Positions 24,481 to 32,319 of a stretch of 36,087 nucleotides of DNA are shown here, piece by piece. The position numbers and the translations under genes were made by a program. Under the pieces are notes generated by a model. That model did not search any database, had not been told where the DNA came from, and saw nothing but the letters and a program-made list of their open reading frames with translations. Location: positions 1 to 36,087 of IMG/VR virus record IMGVR_UViG_3300032222_000102; one strand, given 5' to 3'. This DNA comes from a virus. Each line of letters begins with the position of its first letter. The first letter of the stretch is position 1.

Positions 24481-26962
24481 CGGATCTAGATAAGATTTTA
24501 AACTCATGTTTATTATTATTTTGTCTGTTTCTTCTTGTTTCTATTTTGTCTCCTAATATGTCTGCTGCCACAGATAGGCCTTTCTTAAACCTTACTTGGC
24601 TATAATCCTTTTTATCAAGATCGTTAATATTAAGAAAGCTGGTGTACTCTGTACCAAACTCTCTCCATTGATCTCTCACCAGATCATCATAGTAAGCTAA
24701 GAAATCCTCTCCAAAGTTAAGCTTTATATTCTTACGATTGATAGTAAATGTATTCTCAAGTTGTGGAATACCATTCTCAAGATAAATTTGCACACATTCT
24801 ACCATAAAATTGTAAAAACGATTCCATTCATCACGATCCCAGTCATTAAATAAAGCATTACCAAAATAGTCCAGAGGTGTATTCTTATGATTAAAGAATG
24901 AGCTAAATTCTATAATGCGTACTCTTCTCTTACCATGACCACCGCTATAGTTAATAGTGTAGTTAGTAGTGAATCCAAACTTAGGCGCATCATTATAGTT
25001 TATATATATCTCATCCTTATTCTTTTTTTCAATGGTGACACCTTCTGTGATCTTAGAATAGAATCCCTCAAAATCTACATTTTTACGGCAATCCTCAATC
25101 ACTATAAGCTGAGTAGATAACTCCACACGCTGGAAAGCAAATGACTTATCTAGTTTAAAGTTCTTACCATCTATAGACACCAGGTTAATCATCTTACCAA
25201 TAGCCTTAAAGAAAATACCCTTACCAGCTCCACCACCTTCTGCCTCATTCTCAGTCTCTTCTGCCAGGATCACTGCATAAGACTTTGTAGGATCTTTATA
25301 GGTGTGCAGTAGATAGCCTATAAGTGCAATGCAATAAGCCACACGCTCTGGATCATCATTAGATACCTTCTCTATAAACTTAGTGTATTGGACATAATTA
25401 AAATCTATATCATTTTCAATGTCTATATTAAAGTCTATCACTTGATCTTTCCAGACATGCGCTCCAATCTCTCCATACTTTAAAAGCTCCTTTTTATTCT
25501 TAGTAATCTTTACCACACCATTTTTAAATGGGTAGTAAGCAGCTTGCTTAGTATGCTTTAAAAGATTTAATTTGATGTTAGGCATAAACTCAAACAGAGA
25601 CTTATTAAAATAAGCATCTGCGCCTTTGTATATGATCTCTCTAAGCCTTCCTGGTGTGATGCCATCAAACTGGCTAGGCAGTCCATCAATGTAATTATTA
25701 ATAAACTTTTTAATTTGCTCTGTGTTAGTCTCAGATACAAATCCATCTTCTATCTTCACTAGCTTATAGTTCAGCTTATTATCATAATAGTAGATATAAA
25801 AGCCACCATAATCTGATAGGAACGATAGGAACTTATTACGCTCTATAGTGATGATGCCTTTATCATTCACATTCCAGAATGCTAGGATCTTCTCAGACTT
25901 ATCATTCTCTAATTCATTTACTATCTCCTCAGCTTTATCAATATCTATATTATGCCTGGATGCTATATGCACTGCTATATTCCTGGCATCTAGGCCTTCA
26001 TCCTTTTTTTTTATGTAGTCACGCTTTATATTTGCTGATACTCTGGTGCGCTGCTCTCCATAGCCATCCTTAATTAATTGCTTTGCAGCCTCACTAAAGT
26101 TATTATTATGCTCAAGTAAAGCATAGATAGCAAATGGCTTATAGCCTTTATTAGTCTCAAATTCTGTGGAGGTGCTAAATACTTTAAATAGGCCCAGGCC
26201 TCTGTGGTAGTCTGCTGAGATGTGGCTATCAGTCTTACCTGGTCTCTTTAGGAAATCACGCTCACCTCTGGTTTCTATCCAGGTCCAGCCATGATTCTCT
26301 AAAAGCTTTACCACATCACATTTAGCATTATAATCATCCCAGGGTGTGAGATTAAATGTATCACTATCATTCACTACTTGAGTAGTGCGCACCTCTTTGA
26401 TCACTTCATTAAATGATCTACAAATAGATAGGATGGATTCTCTTTGCTCTATGGTGATTACATTCACCTCAAACTCTTTCTCTTTAGTGTACCCATCACT
26501 AGGAGGCGCTAGCACATAGCCACCCTCACCTCTGGTCTCTATTAGTACGATCTCTTTTGCATGTGGTGTCTCTTTAAGCTCCTCTTTGGTAGCATGGCGC
26601 ATGGCTAGCTTTTGATTACCTTCTACTACCTCGCATCTATAATACAGATGGTAGCCACCAGACTTAGTGCGTACAATATAAAGTAAAGGCAATAGATCAG
26701 ATAAAGCATCTTGCAGCCTGGTCCAAAGATTACCAGACACATCATATTTTAAATCCACATCTATGATCTCCAATCCACCAGAGACTGCGCCACCTATGAT
26801 GGCTATATTTTTGCAGCGCTCGTTTGTGAACTGGTGCTTTAGTGTGGCATCATCCATTATCTTACTTTGGTACTCAGTCCAGGGAAATATGGCCCTTTTA
26901 TTATCTCCTATTGGTATTACAGAGAAATTTTTGTTGGTGTAAAATTTAGCAGCTTTTAGCAT
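24467..26962 (-). CDS. Bifunctional primase-polymerase / SF3 helicase
   Basis: The 831-aa product begins with a PrimPol (AEP) domain: IIDVD (Asp68, Asp70) and RTKSGGYHLYYR (98-109, with the SGGYH site), plus a GEGGYVLAPPS block (145-155). The C-terminal part is an SF3-type helicase: Walker A EGGGAGKG (575-582), Walker B QLIVIEDC (618-625), the polar FTTNYT (Asn667) and the HGKRRVRIIEF Arg pair (679-680). Such proteins open and prime the phage origin. The overlap with the nuclease gene upstream is 7 nt. The repeat-rich gap lies just downstream, as often seen for a replication initiator and its origin. Confidence 0.9.
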   Translation of the reverse strand: MLKAAKFYTNKNFSVIPIGDNKRAIFPWTEYQSKIMDDATLKHQFTNERCKNIAIIGGAVSGGLEIIDVDLKYDVSGNLWTRLQDALSDLLPLLYIVRTKSGGYHLYYRCEVVEGNQKLAMRHATKEELKETPHAKEIVLIETRGEGGYVLAPPSDGYTKEKEFEVNVITIEQRESILSICRSFNEVIKEVRTTQVVNDSDTFNLTPWDDYNAKCDVVKLLENHGWTWIETRGERDFLKRPGKTDSHISADYHRGLGLFKVFSTSTEFETNKGYKPFAIYALLEHNNNFSEAAKQLIKDGYGEQRTRVSANIKRDYIKKKDEGLDARNIAVHIASRHNIDIDKAEEIVNELENDKSEKILAFWNVNDKGIITIERNKFLSFLSDYGGFYIYYYDNKLNYKLVKIEDGFVSETNTEQIKKFINNYIDGLPSQFDGITPGRLREIIYKGADAYFNKSLFEFMPNIKLNLLKHTKQAAYYPFKNGVVKITKNKKELLKYGEIGAHVWKDQVIDFNIDIENDIDFNYVQYTKFIEKVSNDDPERVAYCIALIGYLLHTYKDPTKSYAVILAEETENEAEGGGAGKGIFFKAIGKMINLVSIDGKNFKLDKSFAFQRVELSTQLIVIEDCRKNVDFEGFYSKITEGVTIEKKNKDEIYINYNDAPKFGFTTNYTINYSGGHGKRRVRIIEFSSFFNHKNTPLDYFGNALFNDWDRDEWNRFYNFMVECVQIYLENGIPQLENTFTINRKNIKLNFGEDFLAYYDDLVRDQWREFGTEYTSFLNINDLDKKDYSQVRFKKGLSVAADILGDKIETRRNRQNNNKHEFKILSRSDGSF

Positions 26963-27207
26963 ATATCTTGTATTTTATAAATTGTGCGCACTTCAAATCC
27001 ATGCTCTTGTAATTGTTCGTGTCTATACTTTTGCAGTTCAGATAGCCTTCCTTTCTCAGTCTTGCACTCTATAAAGAATGTCTTACCATCTTTTAGTAGC
27101 ATGAGGTCTGGCATTCCATTTTTATTACATTGTATGATCTTGACTACAAGATAGCCTTTTAATTCAAAATGCTTAATGGCTTTACTTTGTATTATACTCT
27201 CTCTCAA
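26956..27207 (-). CDS. VRR-NUC family nuclease
   Basis: The 83-aa product is a stand-alone VRR-NUC module: KAIKHFELKGYLVVKI, then GMPDLMLLKDG (Asp34 of the PD pair) and FFIECKTEKGRLSELQKYR (Glu-x-Lys motif plus the helix with Gln). These match the PD-(D/E)XK fold of VRR-NUC enzymes, which cut branched DNA such as Holliday junctions. It starts at TTG (27205-27207); no ATG occurs before GMPD. The gene overlaps its upstream neighbour by 26 nt and the primase by 7 nt. Likely job: resolve replication branches before packaging. Confidence 0.85.
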   Translation of the reverse strand: MRESIIQSKAIKHFELKGYLVVKIIQCNKNGMPDLMLLKDGKTFFIECKTEKGRLSELQKYRHEQLQEHGFEVRTIYKIQDIC

Positions 27208-27322
27208 TTTCTTTAAGTTTTGGTTTAACTTCTTTTACAAACTTACCTTTGATCATAATAAAGATAGGCTTTTTCTTTTCTTTGTCTGGTAGTGGCTTAC
27301 GGCCTCTGGTTTCTTTTTTCAT
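27182..27322 (-). CDS. Small basic protein, first gene of the minus-strand unit
   Basis: A 46-codon gene starts at the ATG at 27320-27322, 22 bases from the -7 box at 27344. The product is basic, with an N-terminal TRGRKPLPDKEKKKP that resembles AT-hook or ribbon-helix-helix arms, a short strand (PIFIMIKGKFV) and a charged helix (KPKLKEIEREY). A strand followed by a helix with a basic arm suits a small DNA-binding regulator, but length allows only one helix pair, so dimerisation would be needed. Function is not recognised. Confidence 0.6.
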   Translation of the reverse strand: MKKETRGRKPLPDKEKKKPIFIMIKGKFVKEVKPKLKEIEREYNTK

Positions 27323-27343
27323 TATATTATATTTGATGAGCTA

Positions 27344-27351
27344 CAAATATA
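27344..27351 (-). promoter_or_regulatory. Bacteroidota-type promoter, -7 box, minus-strand unit
   Basis: On the minus strand the box reads TATATTTG, a full match to TAnnTTTG. It lies 22 bases upstream of the ATG at 27322, in the divergent gap. I see no clear -33 TTTG. The position is right for the promoter of the replication-structural unit. Confidence 0.65.
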
Positions 27352-27399
27352 ATTTATAAAAACTTTAAAAAAAATTTTTTTTTATTAAATAAATAATCT

Positions 27400-27407
27400 T
27401 ACATTTG
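27400..27407 (+). promoter_or_regulatory. Bacteroidota-type promoter, -7 box, plus-strand unit
   Basis: TACATTTG is a full match to TAnnTTTG, 34 bases before the SSB-like gene. Upstream is an A8T10 tract followed by ATTAAATAAAT. A similar tract precedes the box at 32045. The leader holds a short inverted repeat GTAGT (27413-27417) with ACTAC (27427-27431), then the AT-rich TTTTTAATT before the ATG. Confidence 0.75.
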
Positions 27408-27441
27408 TTCTCGTAGTATAAAACAAACTACATTTTTAATT

Positions 27442-28035
27442 ATGGCTCTAACAAAATCAGTAGGTACTAACACTATTTACCTATCAGTTGCAGATGGCAA
27501 CCTAGTCCGCCAGCACAAAGAAGCAAACCAGTACACCACGCAAAGAATCACAAAGACTGGCAAATTGGTGAATGAGGAATTTTTTAAGGATCTAACTGCT
27601 ACCATTAAAAGCATCTCTACAAGAGAGAATGATTATGGTAAGCAATGGCAGATCACTTTTGAGGATGGAGATTCTACATATGTTATTAGCTTAGGCTATA
27701 GCAGTAGATACGCTGCATCATTCTTAAAGGCTTTGCCAAATCTTAATTTATCTAAGCCAGTAAGATTCATGCCATGGGCCATGAAGGATAAAAATGATCC
27801 TACTAAAACTATCACTGGTGTAACATTATACCAGGATGGCAATAAGATCGCACCTTACTACACTAAAGAAGATCCAAATGGATTACCTCAAATGCAAAAG
27901 ATTAAGGTGAAAGGTAAGGAGCAGTGGGATGATTCAGACATGATGGCATTCCTAGAAAATATGGCTTTAAACATTTTCACATCTTTAACCGCTATGGAAT
28001 TAGAAGATGATGAAGATGATACTGCACCTTTTTAG
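27442..28035 (+). CDS. Single-stranded DNA-binding-like protein
   Basis: The 197-aa product begins with a Lys/Arg-rich beta part (TNTIYLSVADGNLVRQH, then GKQWQITFEDGDSTYVISLGY), compatible with an OB fold. It ends in an acidic tail closing with DDEDDTAPF. Acidic tails ending in Pro-Phe mark bacterial SSB and T7 gp2.5-type proteins and bind partner enzymes. The core does not match classic SSB by eye, so it is likely a phage-specific SSB. It is the first gene after the plus-strand promoter, with the best leader in the unit, as expected for a protein needed in large amounts. Neighbours are nucleases and a helicase. Confidence 0.6.
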   Translation: MALTKSVGTNTIYLSVADGNLVRQHKEANQYTTQRITKTGKLVNEEFFKDLTATIKSISTRENDYGKQWQITFEDGDSTYVISLGYSSRYAASFLKALPNLNLSKPVRFMPWAMKDKNDPTKTITGVTLYQDGNKIAPYYTKEDPNGLPQMQKIKVKGKEQWDDSDMMAFLENMALNIFTSLTAMELEDDEDDTAPF

Positions 28036-28061
28036 TTTGGTGGTAAATGAAGCACCAGTTA

Positions 28062-28088
28062 GCCTTCTGGACAAAAAGGCGCTTTTTT
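28062..28088 (+). terminator. Weak terminator or attenuator after the SSB-like gene
   Basis: GCCTT (28062-28066) pairs with AAGGC (28076-28080) over a 9-nt loop and is followed by GC and six T. The stem is only 5 bp, so partial termination is more likely than a full stop. It would favour high SSB output relative to the genes downstream. Confidence 0.5.
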
Positions 28089-28107
28089 ACACCATAAAAT
28101 ATTTAAC

Positions 28108-28299
28108 ATGCCTAATAATTATAGAATAGAAAGAGATACAAACTTAGCAGATGATTATGTACGCTACTTTTTGTATGTAGATGATAGATTCATCACTGGA
28201 TCTGATACATTAGAAGATATAGAGCGCATTGCTCATCTTGTATGGCTTAATGATGGTAGCCTACATGTCAAAGAAACTATTAAAGAATATACTAAATAA
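28108..28299 (+). CDS. Hypothetical small protein
   Basis: The 63-aa acidic product has a strand-like start (NYRIERDTNLADDYVRYFLYVDD), a turn with RFITGSDT and a helix (LEDIERIAHLVWLND). No family is recognised. It follows the weak terminator after the SSB-like gene and ends 6 bases before the nuclease gene, so it is probably read with it. Confidence 0.55.
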   Translation: MPNNYRIERDTNLADDYVRYFLYVDDRFITGSDTLEDIERIAHLVWLNDGSLHVKETIKEYTK

Positions 28300-28305
28300 A
28301 AACCT

Positions 28306-29070
28306 ATGTTAGTAAAAACACACCCTAATCAATTAACCTTTGTAGATGGCAGATTCTACACAGATGACAATGGCCAGCATTACCCTAGTGCTACCACAAT
28401 TTTAGAGGCTTATCCTAAGCCTTATCAGTTATTGCAATGGATGAAAGAGGTAGGTAGCAAAGCAGATGAGATAAAGACTGCTGCTGGCAGAAGAGGATCA
28501 AATGTCCACCAGCTTACAGAGGATTATGATAATGGCATTGAATGTAATTTATTAGATGAGAATGGCAGTCCTAAGTATAGCCTAGAGGAATGGAGCATGT
28601 TTGAACGCTATGTGGATTTTAGCAAGATGTATAAGCCAGAGCATTTATTAATAGAGCAAACCTTTGTTAATGGATCATTAGGCTTTGCTGGTACTTTGGA
28701 TCGCATATGTAAAATAGATGGCAAAAGCTATGTGCTTGACATCAAGACAAGTAATGGAATATATAATAGCTACTGGCTGCAATTAGCAGCATATGAGATG
28801 TTATATCTTAATGCATTTCCTAGCTTAGATGCAGCGCAAAAGTTAAAATTGCCTCCTACTATAGATGGTGTAGCTATCTTATGGCTAAATGCTAAGACTA
28901 GGACCTATGGCAAAAATGGTGCAATCCAGGGACCAGGCTGGCAAATGGTGATTAAAGATGATAGGTCTAAAGACTGGGATTTATTCCAATCTGTGCAAAA
29001 GTTATGGCAAGCTGAGCATGAAGATGATAAGCCTAGAGAATTTTCTTATCAATTATCTCATAAAAAGTAG
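28306..29070 (+). CDS. PD-(D/E)XK nuclease (RecB/Cas4-like exonuclease domain)
   Basis: The 254-aa product has RRGSNVHQL (His68), a GFAGTLDRICKIDGK block (Asp132), VLDIKTSNG (Asp145-x-Lys147) and WLQLAAYEML (Gln159, Tyr163). These are in the order and spacing of RecB-like and Cas4-like PD-(D/E)XK nucleases. No four-Cys cluster is present, so it is not a typical iron-sulfur Cas4. In phages such proteins serve as recombination exonucleases, and the SSB-like, exonuclease and helicase genes nearby fit a recombination or replication module. Start chosen at the ATG 6 bases after the previous stop. Confidence 0.8.
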   Translation: MLVKTHPNQLTFVDGRFYTDDNGQHYPSATTILEAYPKPYQLLQWMKEVGSKADEIKTAAGRRGSNVHQLTEDYDNGIECNLLDENGSPKYSLEEWSMFERYVDFSKMYKPEHLLIEQTFVNGSLGFAGTLDRICKIDGKSYVLDIKTSNGIYNSYWLQLAAYEMLYLNAFPSLDAAQKLKLPPTIDGVAILWLNAKTRTYGKNGAIQGPGWQMVIKDDRSKDWDLFQSVQKLWQAEHEDDKPREFSYQLSHKK

Positions 29071-29082
29071 TAATTTTATCCC

Positions 29083-29814
29083 ATGGCTACCAAAAGAAAA
29101 CGATTATACTTTGACATAGAGACAAGTCCAAATATCGGATTCTTTTGGCAGTCTGGGTATAAATTAAATATTGGCTATCAAAACATCTTAAAAGAAAGAG
29201 CGATCATTTGCATTTGCTATAAATGGGAGGGAGAGAAAGATGTGCAAGCATTGACCTGGGATAAAAAGCAAAGTGATAAAAAGATGCTGCAAGATTTTAT
29301 AAAGATAGTAGATAGCGCAGATGAGCTGGTAGGGCATAATGGAGATAAATTTGATCTTGCATGGATTCGCACTAGATGTTTATTTCATGGCATTCAAATG
29401 TTCCCTAACTACACTACCATAGATACTTTAAAAGTAGCTAGATCAAAATTTAAATTCAATAGCAATAGGCTAAATTATATAGCAGACTTTTTAGGCATTG
29501 GCCAGAAGATCAAAACAGACTTTGATCTCTGGAAAGATATAGCTTTAAAGAATGACATGAAGGCGCTAGATAAAATGGTTAAGTATTGCAAGATGGATGT
29601 AGTATTATTACAAAAAGTGCATGAGCATTTGAGTACACACATACCAGCTAAAACCCACTATGGTGTGGTGTTTGGTGAGGATAGAGGTACATGCGCTAAT
29701 TGTGGATCAGATGATTTGATCAAGCATTCAAATAGAGTACTAGCATCTGGATCAAAAAGGATAGTTTATAAGTGCAAGACTTGTAATCATTACACCACTA
29801 AAACAGATAAATAA
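29083..29814 (+). CDS. DnaQ-like 3'-5' exonuclease with C-terminal zinc ribbon
   Basis: The 243-aa product shows ExoI YFDIETS (Asp11, Glu13), ExoII ELVGHNGDKFD (Asp91) and ExoIII KYCKMDVVLL (Asp172), the DEDD residues of the RNase H-like exonuclease fold. The C-terminal 45 residues carry CANC (Cys204, Cys207) and CKTC (Cys231, Cys234), a four-Cys zinc ribbon. The ribbon may guide it to DNA or a partner. It could trim replication intermediates or act as a proofreading nuclease; a polymerase domain is not present. It shares its last base with the start of the next gene. Confidence 0.8.
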   Translation: MATKRKRLYFDIETSPNIGFFWQSGYKLNIGYQNILKERAIICICYKWEGEKDVQALTWDKKQSDKKMLQDFIKIVDSADELVGHNGDKFDLAWIRTRCLFHGIQMFPNYTTIDTLKVARSKFKFNSNRLNYIADFLGIGQKIKTDFDLWKDIALKNDMKALDKMVKYCKMDVVLLQKVHEHLSTHIPAKTHYGVVFGEDRGTCANCGSDDLIKHSNRVLASGSKRIVYKCKTCNHYTTKTDK

Positions 29815-30233
29815 TGTTAGTAGGAAAATTATATAAAAGTGTATTTAATGATACAATAGTAAGATGCACTGGTATTATTGATTGTGATCAATTTGCTGGG
29901 TATGTAGTAGATAAAGGTAAATCAGCTATTGATGATGTAGGTGATTATGCTACATCATGGCAAAAAGATATGTTTGAATTATGTGTAGGTAAAATAAGTT
30001 TTAATTCTAATCCTACTCCTACTAGTGATCAAATAGGAGGCAGCCATTATAAAAATTTAAAGATCCAGCCTACAGAATTTATACATGCTAATAACATAGG
30101 ATTTATAGAAGGTAATATCATTAAGTATGTAGTAAGACATAAGGATAAAAATGGAATAGAAGATTTAAAGAAGGCTAAACATTATATAGATTTACTAATA
30201 AAATTTGAGTATGAAGATCCCAAAAAACTTTAA
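29814..30233 (+). CDS. DUF3310 (SaV-like) phage protein
   Basis: The 139-aa product has a beta-rich N-terminal half (residues 1-65) and a C-terminal DUF3310 domain. That domain shows IGGSHYKNLKIQPTEF, then NIIKYVVRHKDKNGIEDLKKA and a closing HYIDLLI helix. DUF3310 occurs in many phages near nucleotide and replication genes; its activity is not established. The N-terminal part is not recognised and may be a separate small domain. The gene overlaps both neighbours, so it is translated as part of the early message. Confidence 0.75.
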   Translation: MLVGKLYKSVFNDTIVRCTGIIDCDQFAGYVVDKGKSAIDDVGDYATSWQKDMFELCVGKISFNSNPTPTSDQIGGSHYKNLKIQPTEFIHANNIGFIEGNIIKYVVRHKDKNGIEDLKKAKHYIDLLIKFEYEDPKKL

Positions 30234-30402
30234 CAAGATGAAGGCAACAGAGCAAGAGGCATGGTTAGTTAAAAAGTATGCAGAAGTAGTGAATCTAGAG
30301 CAGCATATAAAAAAACTTTTAGCAATGGTGAGAGGTGGGCAAGCTATATTTTTCCCAGATAATATTGATAGACCAGATGAGGCTATGTTAAAAGATGCTT
30401 AA
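30211..30402 (+). CDS. Hypothetical small protein
   Basis: The ATG at 30211 gives a 63-aa product; the only earlier in-frame start is a TTG at 30205. The protein is helical and basic at first (KIPKNFNKMKATEQEAW, then VNLEQHIKKLLAMVRGG) and ends with an acidic stretch. No family is recognised. It overlaps DUF3310 by 23 nt and the metallopeptidase-like gene by 8 nt. Confidence 0.55.
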   Translation: MKIPKNFNKMKATEQEAWLVKKYAEVVNLEQHIKKLLAMVRGGQAIFFPDNIDRPDEAMLKDA

Positions 30403-30667
30403 AATTAAGATCATATATCGCAAGCTGGGCAGAGAGAAGGCCCATGGCATGGCATCTAGTGATGGCATAGTGGAGCTTGATGAGCGCCTAAAGGGAAAGA
30501 AGCATCTAGAGATTCTGATCCATGAGGTGCTACACTTATTATATCCCAGAAACTCAGAAGAGACTATAGTGCGTAATTCTGTGACATTAACCAGGATTCT
30601 CTGGAAAGAAGGCTATAGAAGGATAGATCAAAAAGAAGATGAGCCATTACAAGATGGTCAAATATAG
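30395..30667 (+). CDS. Minimal HExxH metallopeptidase-like protein
   Basis: The 90-aa product has a strand-rich start and a central helix LIHEVLHLLYP with the HExxH zinc site (His43, Glu44, His47). Glu55 or Glu56 in the following NSEETIVR helix could be the third ligand, as in gluzincin-type sites. An upstream IVELDERLKGKKHLEIL block resembles ImmA/IrrE or SprT-like minimal proteases. Possible jobs are cleavage of a host regulator or replication protein; a non-proteolytic zinc fold is also possible. It is co-translated with its upstream neighbour and followed by a structured leader. Confidence 0.6.
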   Translation: MLKIKIIYRKLGREKAHGMASSDGIVELDERLKGKKHLEILIHEVLHLLYPRNSEETIVRNSVTLTRILWKEGYRRIDQKEDEPLQDGQI

Positions 30668-30786
30668 TACTGCATTACCTCTGAGCAGTATAATATGATG
30701 AGGTCATGGCTGGGAATAAATTATCAAATAGGGGTGTTTGGTTATGTTTAAACGATCCCAGCCATTTTTTACATTAAATTTTACCA
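30668..30786 (+). promoter_or_regulatory. Structured leader: candidate pseudoknot plus terminator before the helicase
   Basis: TACTGC (30668-30673) pairs with GCAGTA (30685-30690). ACCTC (30677-30681), in that loop, pairs with GAGGT (30700-30704), an H-type pseudoknot topology or a pair of competing folds. Next, ATGGCTGGGA (30706-30715) pairs perfectly with TCCCAGCCAT (30756-30765) over a 40-nt loop and runs into five more T. The last element looks like a Rho-independent terminator 21 bases before the helicase ATG. An attenuator or small RNA is possible. The 10-bp stem is solid; the pseudoknot could be chance. Confidence 0.55.
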
Positions 30787-32013
30787 ATGCAATTAAGAGA
30801 TTATCAAGTAGATATTGCTGATCAAGCTATAGCTATACTTAAAGAATTTGGCCTAGTGTATTTAGCCATGCAAGTGCGCACTGGTAAGACTATTACCAGC
30901 TTGCATATTGCTAGCTTAATGAATGCAAAAAAGGTATTATTTGTTACTAAGAAAAAAGCTATTAGCAGCATCCAGGATGATTATGATCAAAGCTTATGCA
31001 TATACGATATTGATATAATTAACTTTGAGCAAGTACACAAAGTAATACAAAGCTATGATGTGATCATAGTAGATGAGGCACACTCTTTAGGGCAGTACCC
31101 TATACCATCTGAGCGCACAAAAGCTTTAAAGGTTATATGCGAAGGCAAGCCAATTATTTATTTATCTGGCACACCCAGTCCAGAATCTTATGCGCAGATG
31201 TATCACCAGTTTTGGATCAGCAGTTATAGTCCATTTAATGGATATGCTAACTTTTACAAATGGCATAAAGAGTATGGCATCCCAGCTAAAAAGTATGTTT
31301 TTAATAGGGAGCTTGCAGATTATAGCAAAGTAAAGCAAGAGAGGATCAGTAGCGAAATCTCACATCTTATGCTGACATATACTCAAGAGGAAGCTGGCTT
31401 TGAGAGCCTGGTGCATGAGGTGATATTATATGTGCCTATGTCTGATCGCATTAAATGGGCCATAGATAGGATTAGAAAGGATAAGTTATTTAGGACCAAA
31501 GATGGCCAGCTAATTCTGGCAGATACGGCAGTAAAAGAGATGCAGAAGATCCACCAGATATGCTCTGGATCAGTCAAGACTGAGGATGGCAATGCAGTGA
31601 TATTTGATGATACTAAGGCTAACTTTATCAAAGAGCGCTTTAAGGGCCAAAAGATAGCCATATTTTACAAATACATAGCAGAAGGTATGCAGCTTAGGGT
31701 GACATTTGCTGGGCGCATTATAGAGGATCCTATGGCCTTTAATGAGGCATCTGGTGATGCAGTCTTTATATCCCAGATCCAATCTGGCAGAGAGGGCATT
31801 AATTTAAGCTCAGCAGATGCTTTAGTGATGTACAATATTGATTTTTCGGCAGTTAGCTACTGGCAGTCCAGGGCCAGAATGCAGACAAAGGATCGCACAG
31901 AGGCATCTAATGTGTACTGGATATTTACCCAGGGAGGCATAGAGGAGCGTATTTTCGGCATGGTCCAGAATAAAAAAGATTACACTTTAAGCCATTTTAA
32001 AAAATATATTTAA
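30787..32013 (+). CDS. SF2 (SNF2-like) DNA helicase
   Basis: The 408-aa product shows an N-terminal LRDYQ Q-motif, Walker A MQVRTGKT (28-35), DEAH (96-99), motif III SGTP (127-130), a motif V-like QIQSGREGINLSSAD block and motif VI QSRARMQ (360-366) with the Arg finger pair. This is an SNF2-type SF2 helicase or translocase, compact and without extra domains. In phages such enzymes help replication restart, recombination or strand separation. It stands after a structured leader and before the second plus-strand promoter. The RTGKT loop lacks the first Gly pair of a full GxGKT, as in some phage homologues. Confidence 0.85.
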   Translation: MQLRDYQVDIADQAIAILKEFGLVYLAMQVRTGKTITSLHIASLMNAKKVLFVTKKKAISSIQDDYDQSLCIYDIDIINFEQVHKVIQSYDVIIVDEAHSLGQYPIPSERTKALKVICEGKPIIYLSGTPSPESYAQMYHQFWISSYSPFNGYANFYKWHKEYGIPAKKYVFNRELADYSKVKQERISSEISHLMLTYTQEEAGFESLVHEVILYVPMSDRIKWAIDRIRKDKLFRTKDGQLILADTAVKEMQKIHQICSGSVKTEDGNAVIFDDTKANFIKERFKGQKIAIFYKYIAEGMQLRVTFAGRIIEDPMAFNEASGDAVFISQIQSGREGINLSSADALVMYNIDFSAVSYWQSRARMQTKDRTEASNVYWIFTQGGIEERIFGMVQNKKDYTLSHFKKYI

Positions 32014-32044
32014 AAAAATTTTTTTTAATTAAATTAAAATACCT

Positions 32045-32052
32045 TAGCTTTG
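32045..32052 (+). promoter_or_regulatory. Bacteroidota-type promoter, -7 box, small-gene cluster
   Basis: TAGCTTTG matches TAnnTTTG and lies 21 bases before the ATG at 32074. An A7T8 tract followed by AATTAAATTAAA stands upstream, much like the tract before the 27400 box. It should give the cluster 32074-33109 its own transcript. Confidence 0.7.
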
Positions 32053-32073
32053 ATTTATCAAAACAAACAAAGC

Positions 32074-32250
32074 ATGAAAACATTTAAAGCTGGCAGAAAT
32101 GAATGGAGAGAGAAAGTATTAAATACTCTTAACATTGAATACACTATCGTAAATGATATGATAGTAGTAAAAGGATCTATAGGACAATATAAAACATTAA
32201 TTGATTTATTAGTAAGTGAGAGAATTAAATTAGGTATTTTACCTTATTAA
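32074..32250 (+). CDS. Hypothetical small protein
   Basis: Starting at the ATG at 32074 the product is 58 aa; an earlier TTG would lie inside the promoter box and is rejected. It has a basic start (MKTFKAGRNEWREKVL), a strand pair (EYTIVNDMIVVKG) and a helix (YKTLIDLLVSERIKL). No family is recognised. First gene of the second plus-strand transcript. Confidence 0.55.
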   Translation: MKTFKAGRNEWREKVLNTLNIEYTIVNDMIVVKGSIGQYKTLIDLLVSERIKLGILPY

Positions 32251-32319
32251 ATACTTTGCGTTTGGGTAGCTATCGCCAATGGAACAAGCTACATACTTTT
32301 TTAATTTTAATTTTTAATT
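32251..32319 (+). promoter_or_regulatory. Leader with a short inverted repeat
   Basis: GTAGCT (32266-32271) pairs with AGCTAC (32287-32292) over 15 nt, and the sequence then becomes T-rich up to the AT-rich start context TTTTTAATTATG. The layout (short hairpin, then AT-rich leader) repeats that before the SSB-like gene. It may protect the RNA or mark a processing site. No exact -7 box is present. Confidence 0.4.

Noticed and set aside
31383-31782. Minus-strand frames inside the SF2 helicase gene
   Set aside because: They are antisense to a gene with full helicase motifs and show no features of their own.
32050-32073. TTG start for the gene ending at 32250
   Set aside because: It falls inside the TAGCTTTG promoter box; the ATG at 32074 is better placed.
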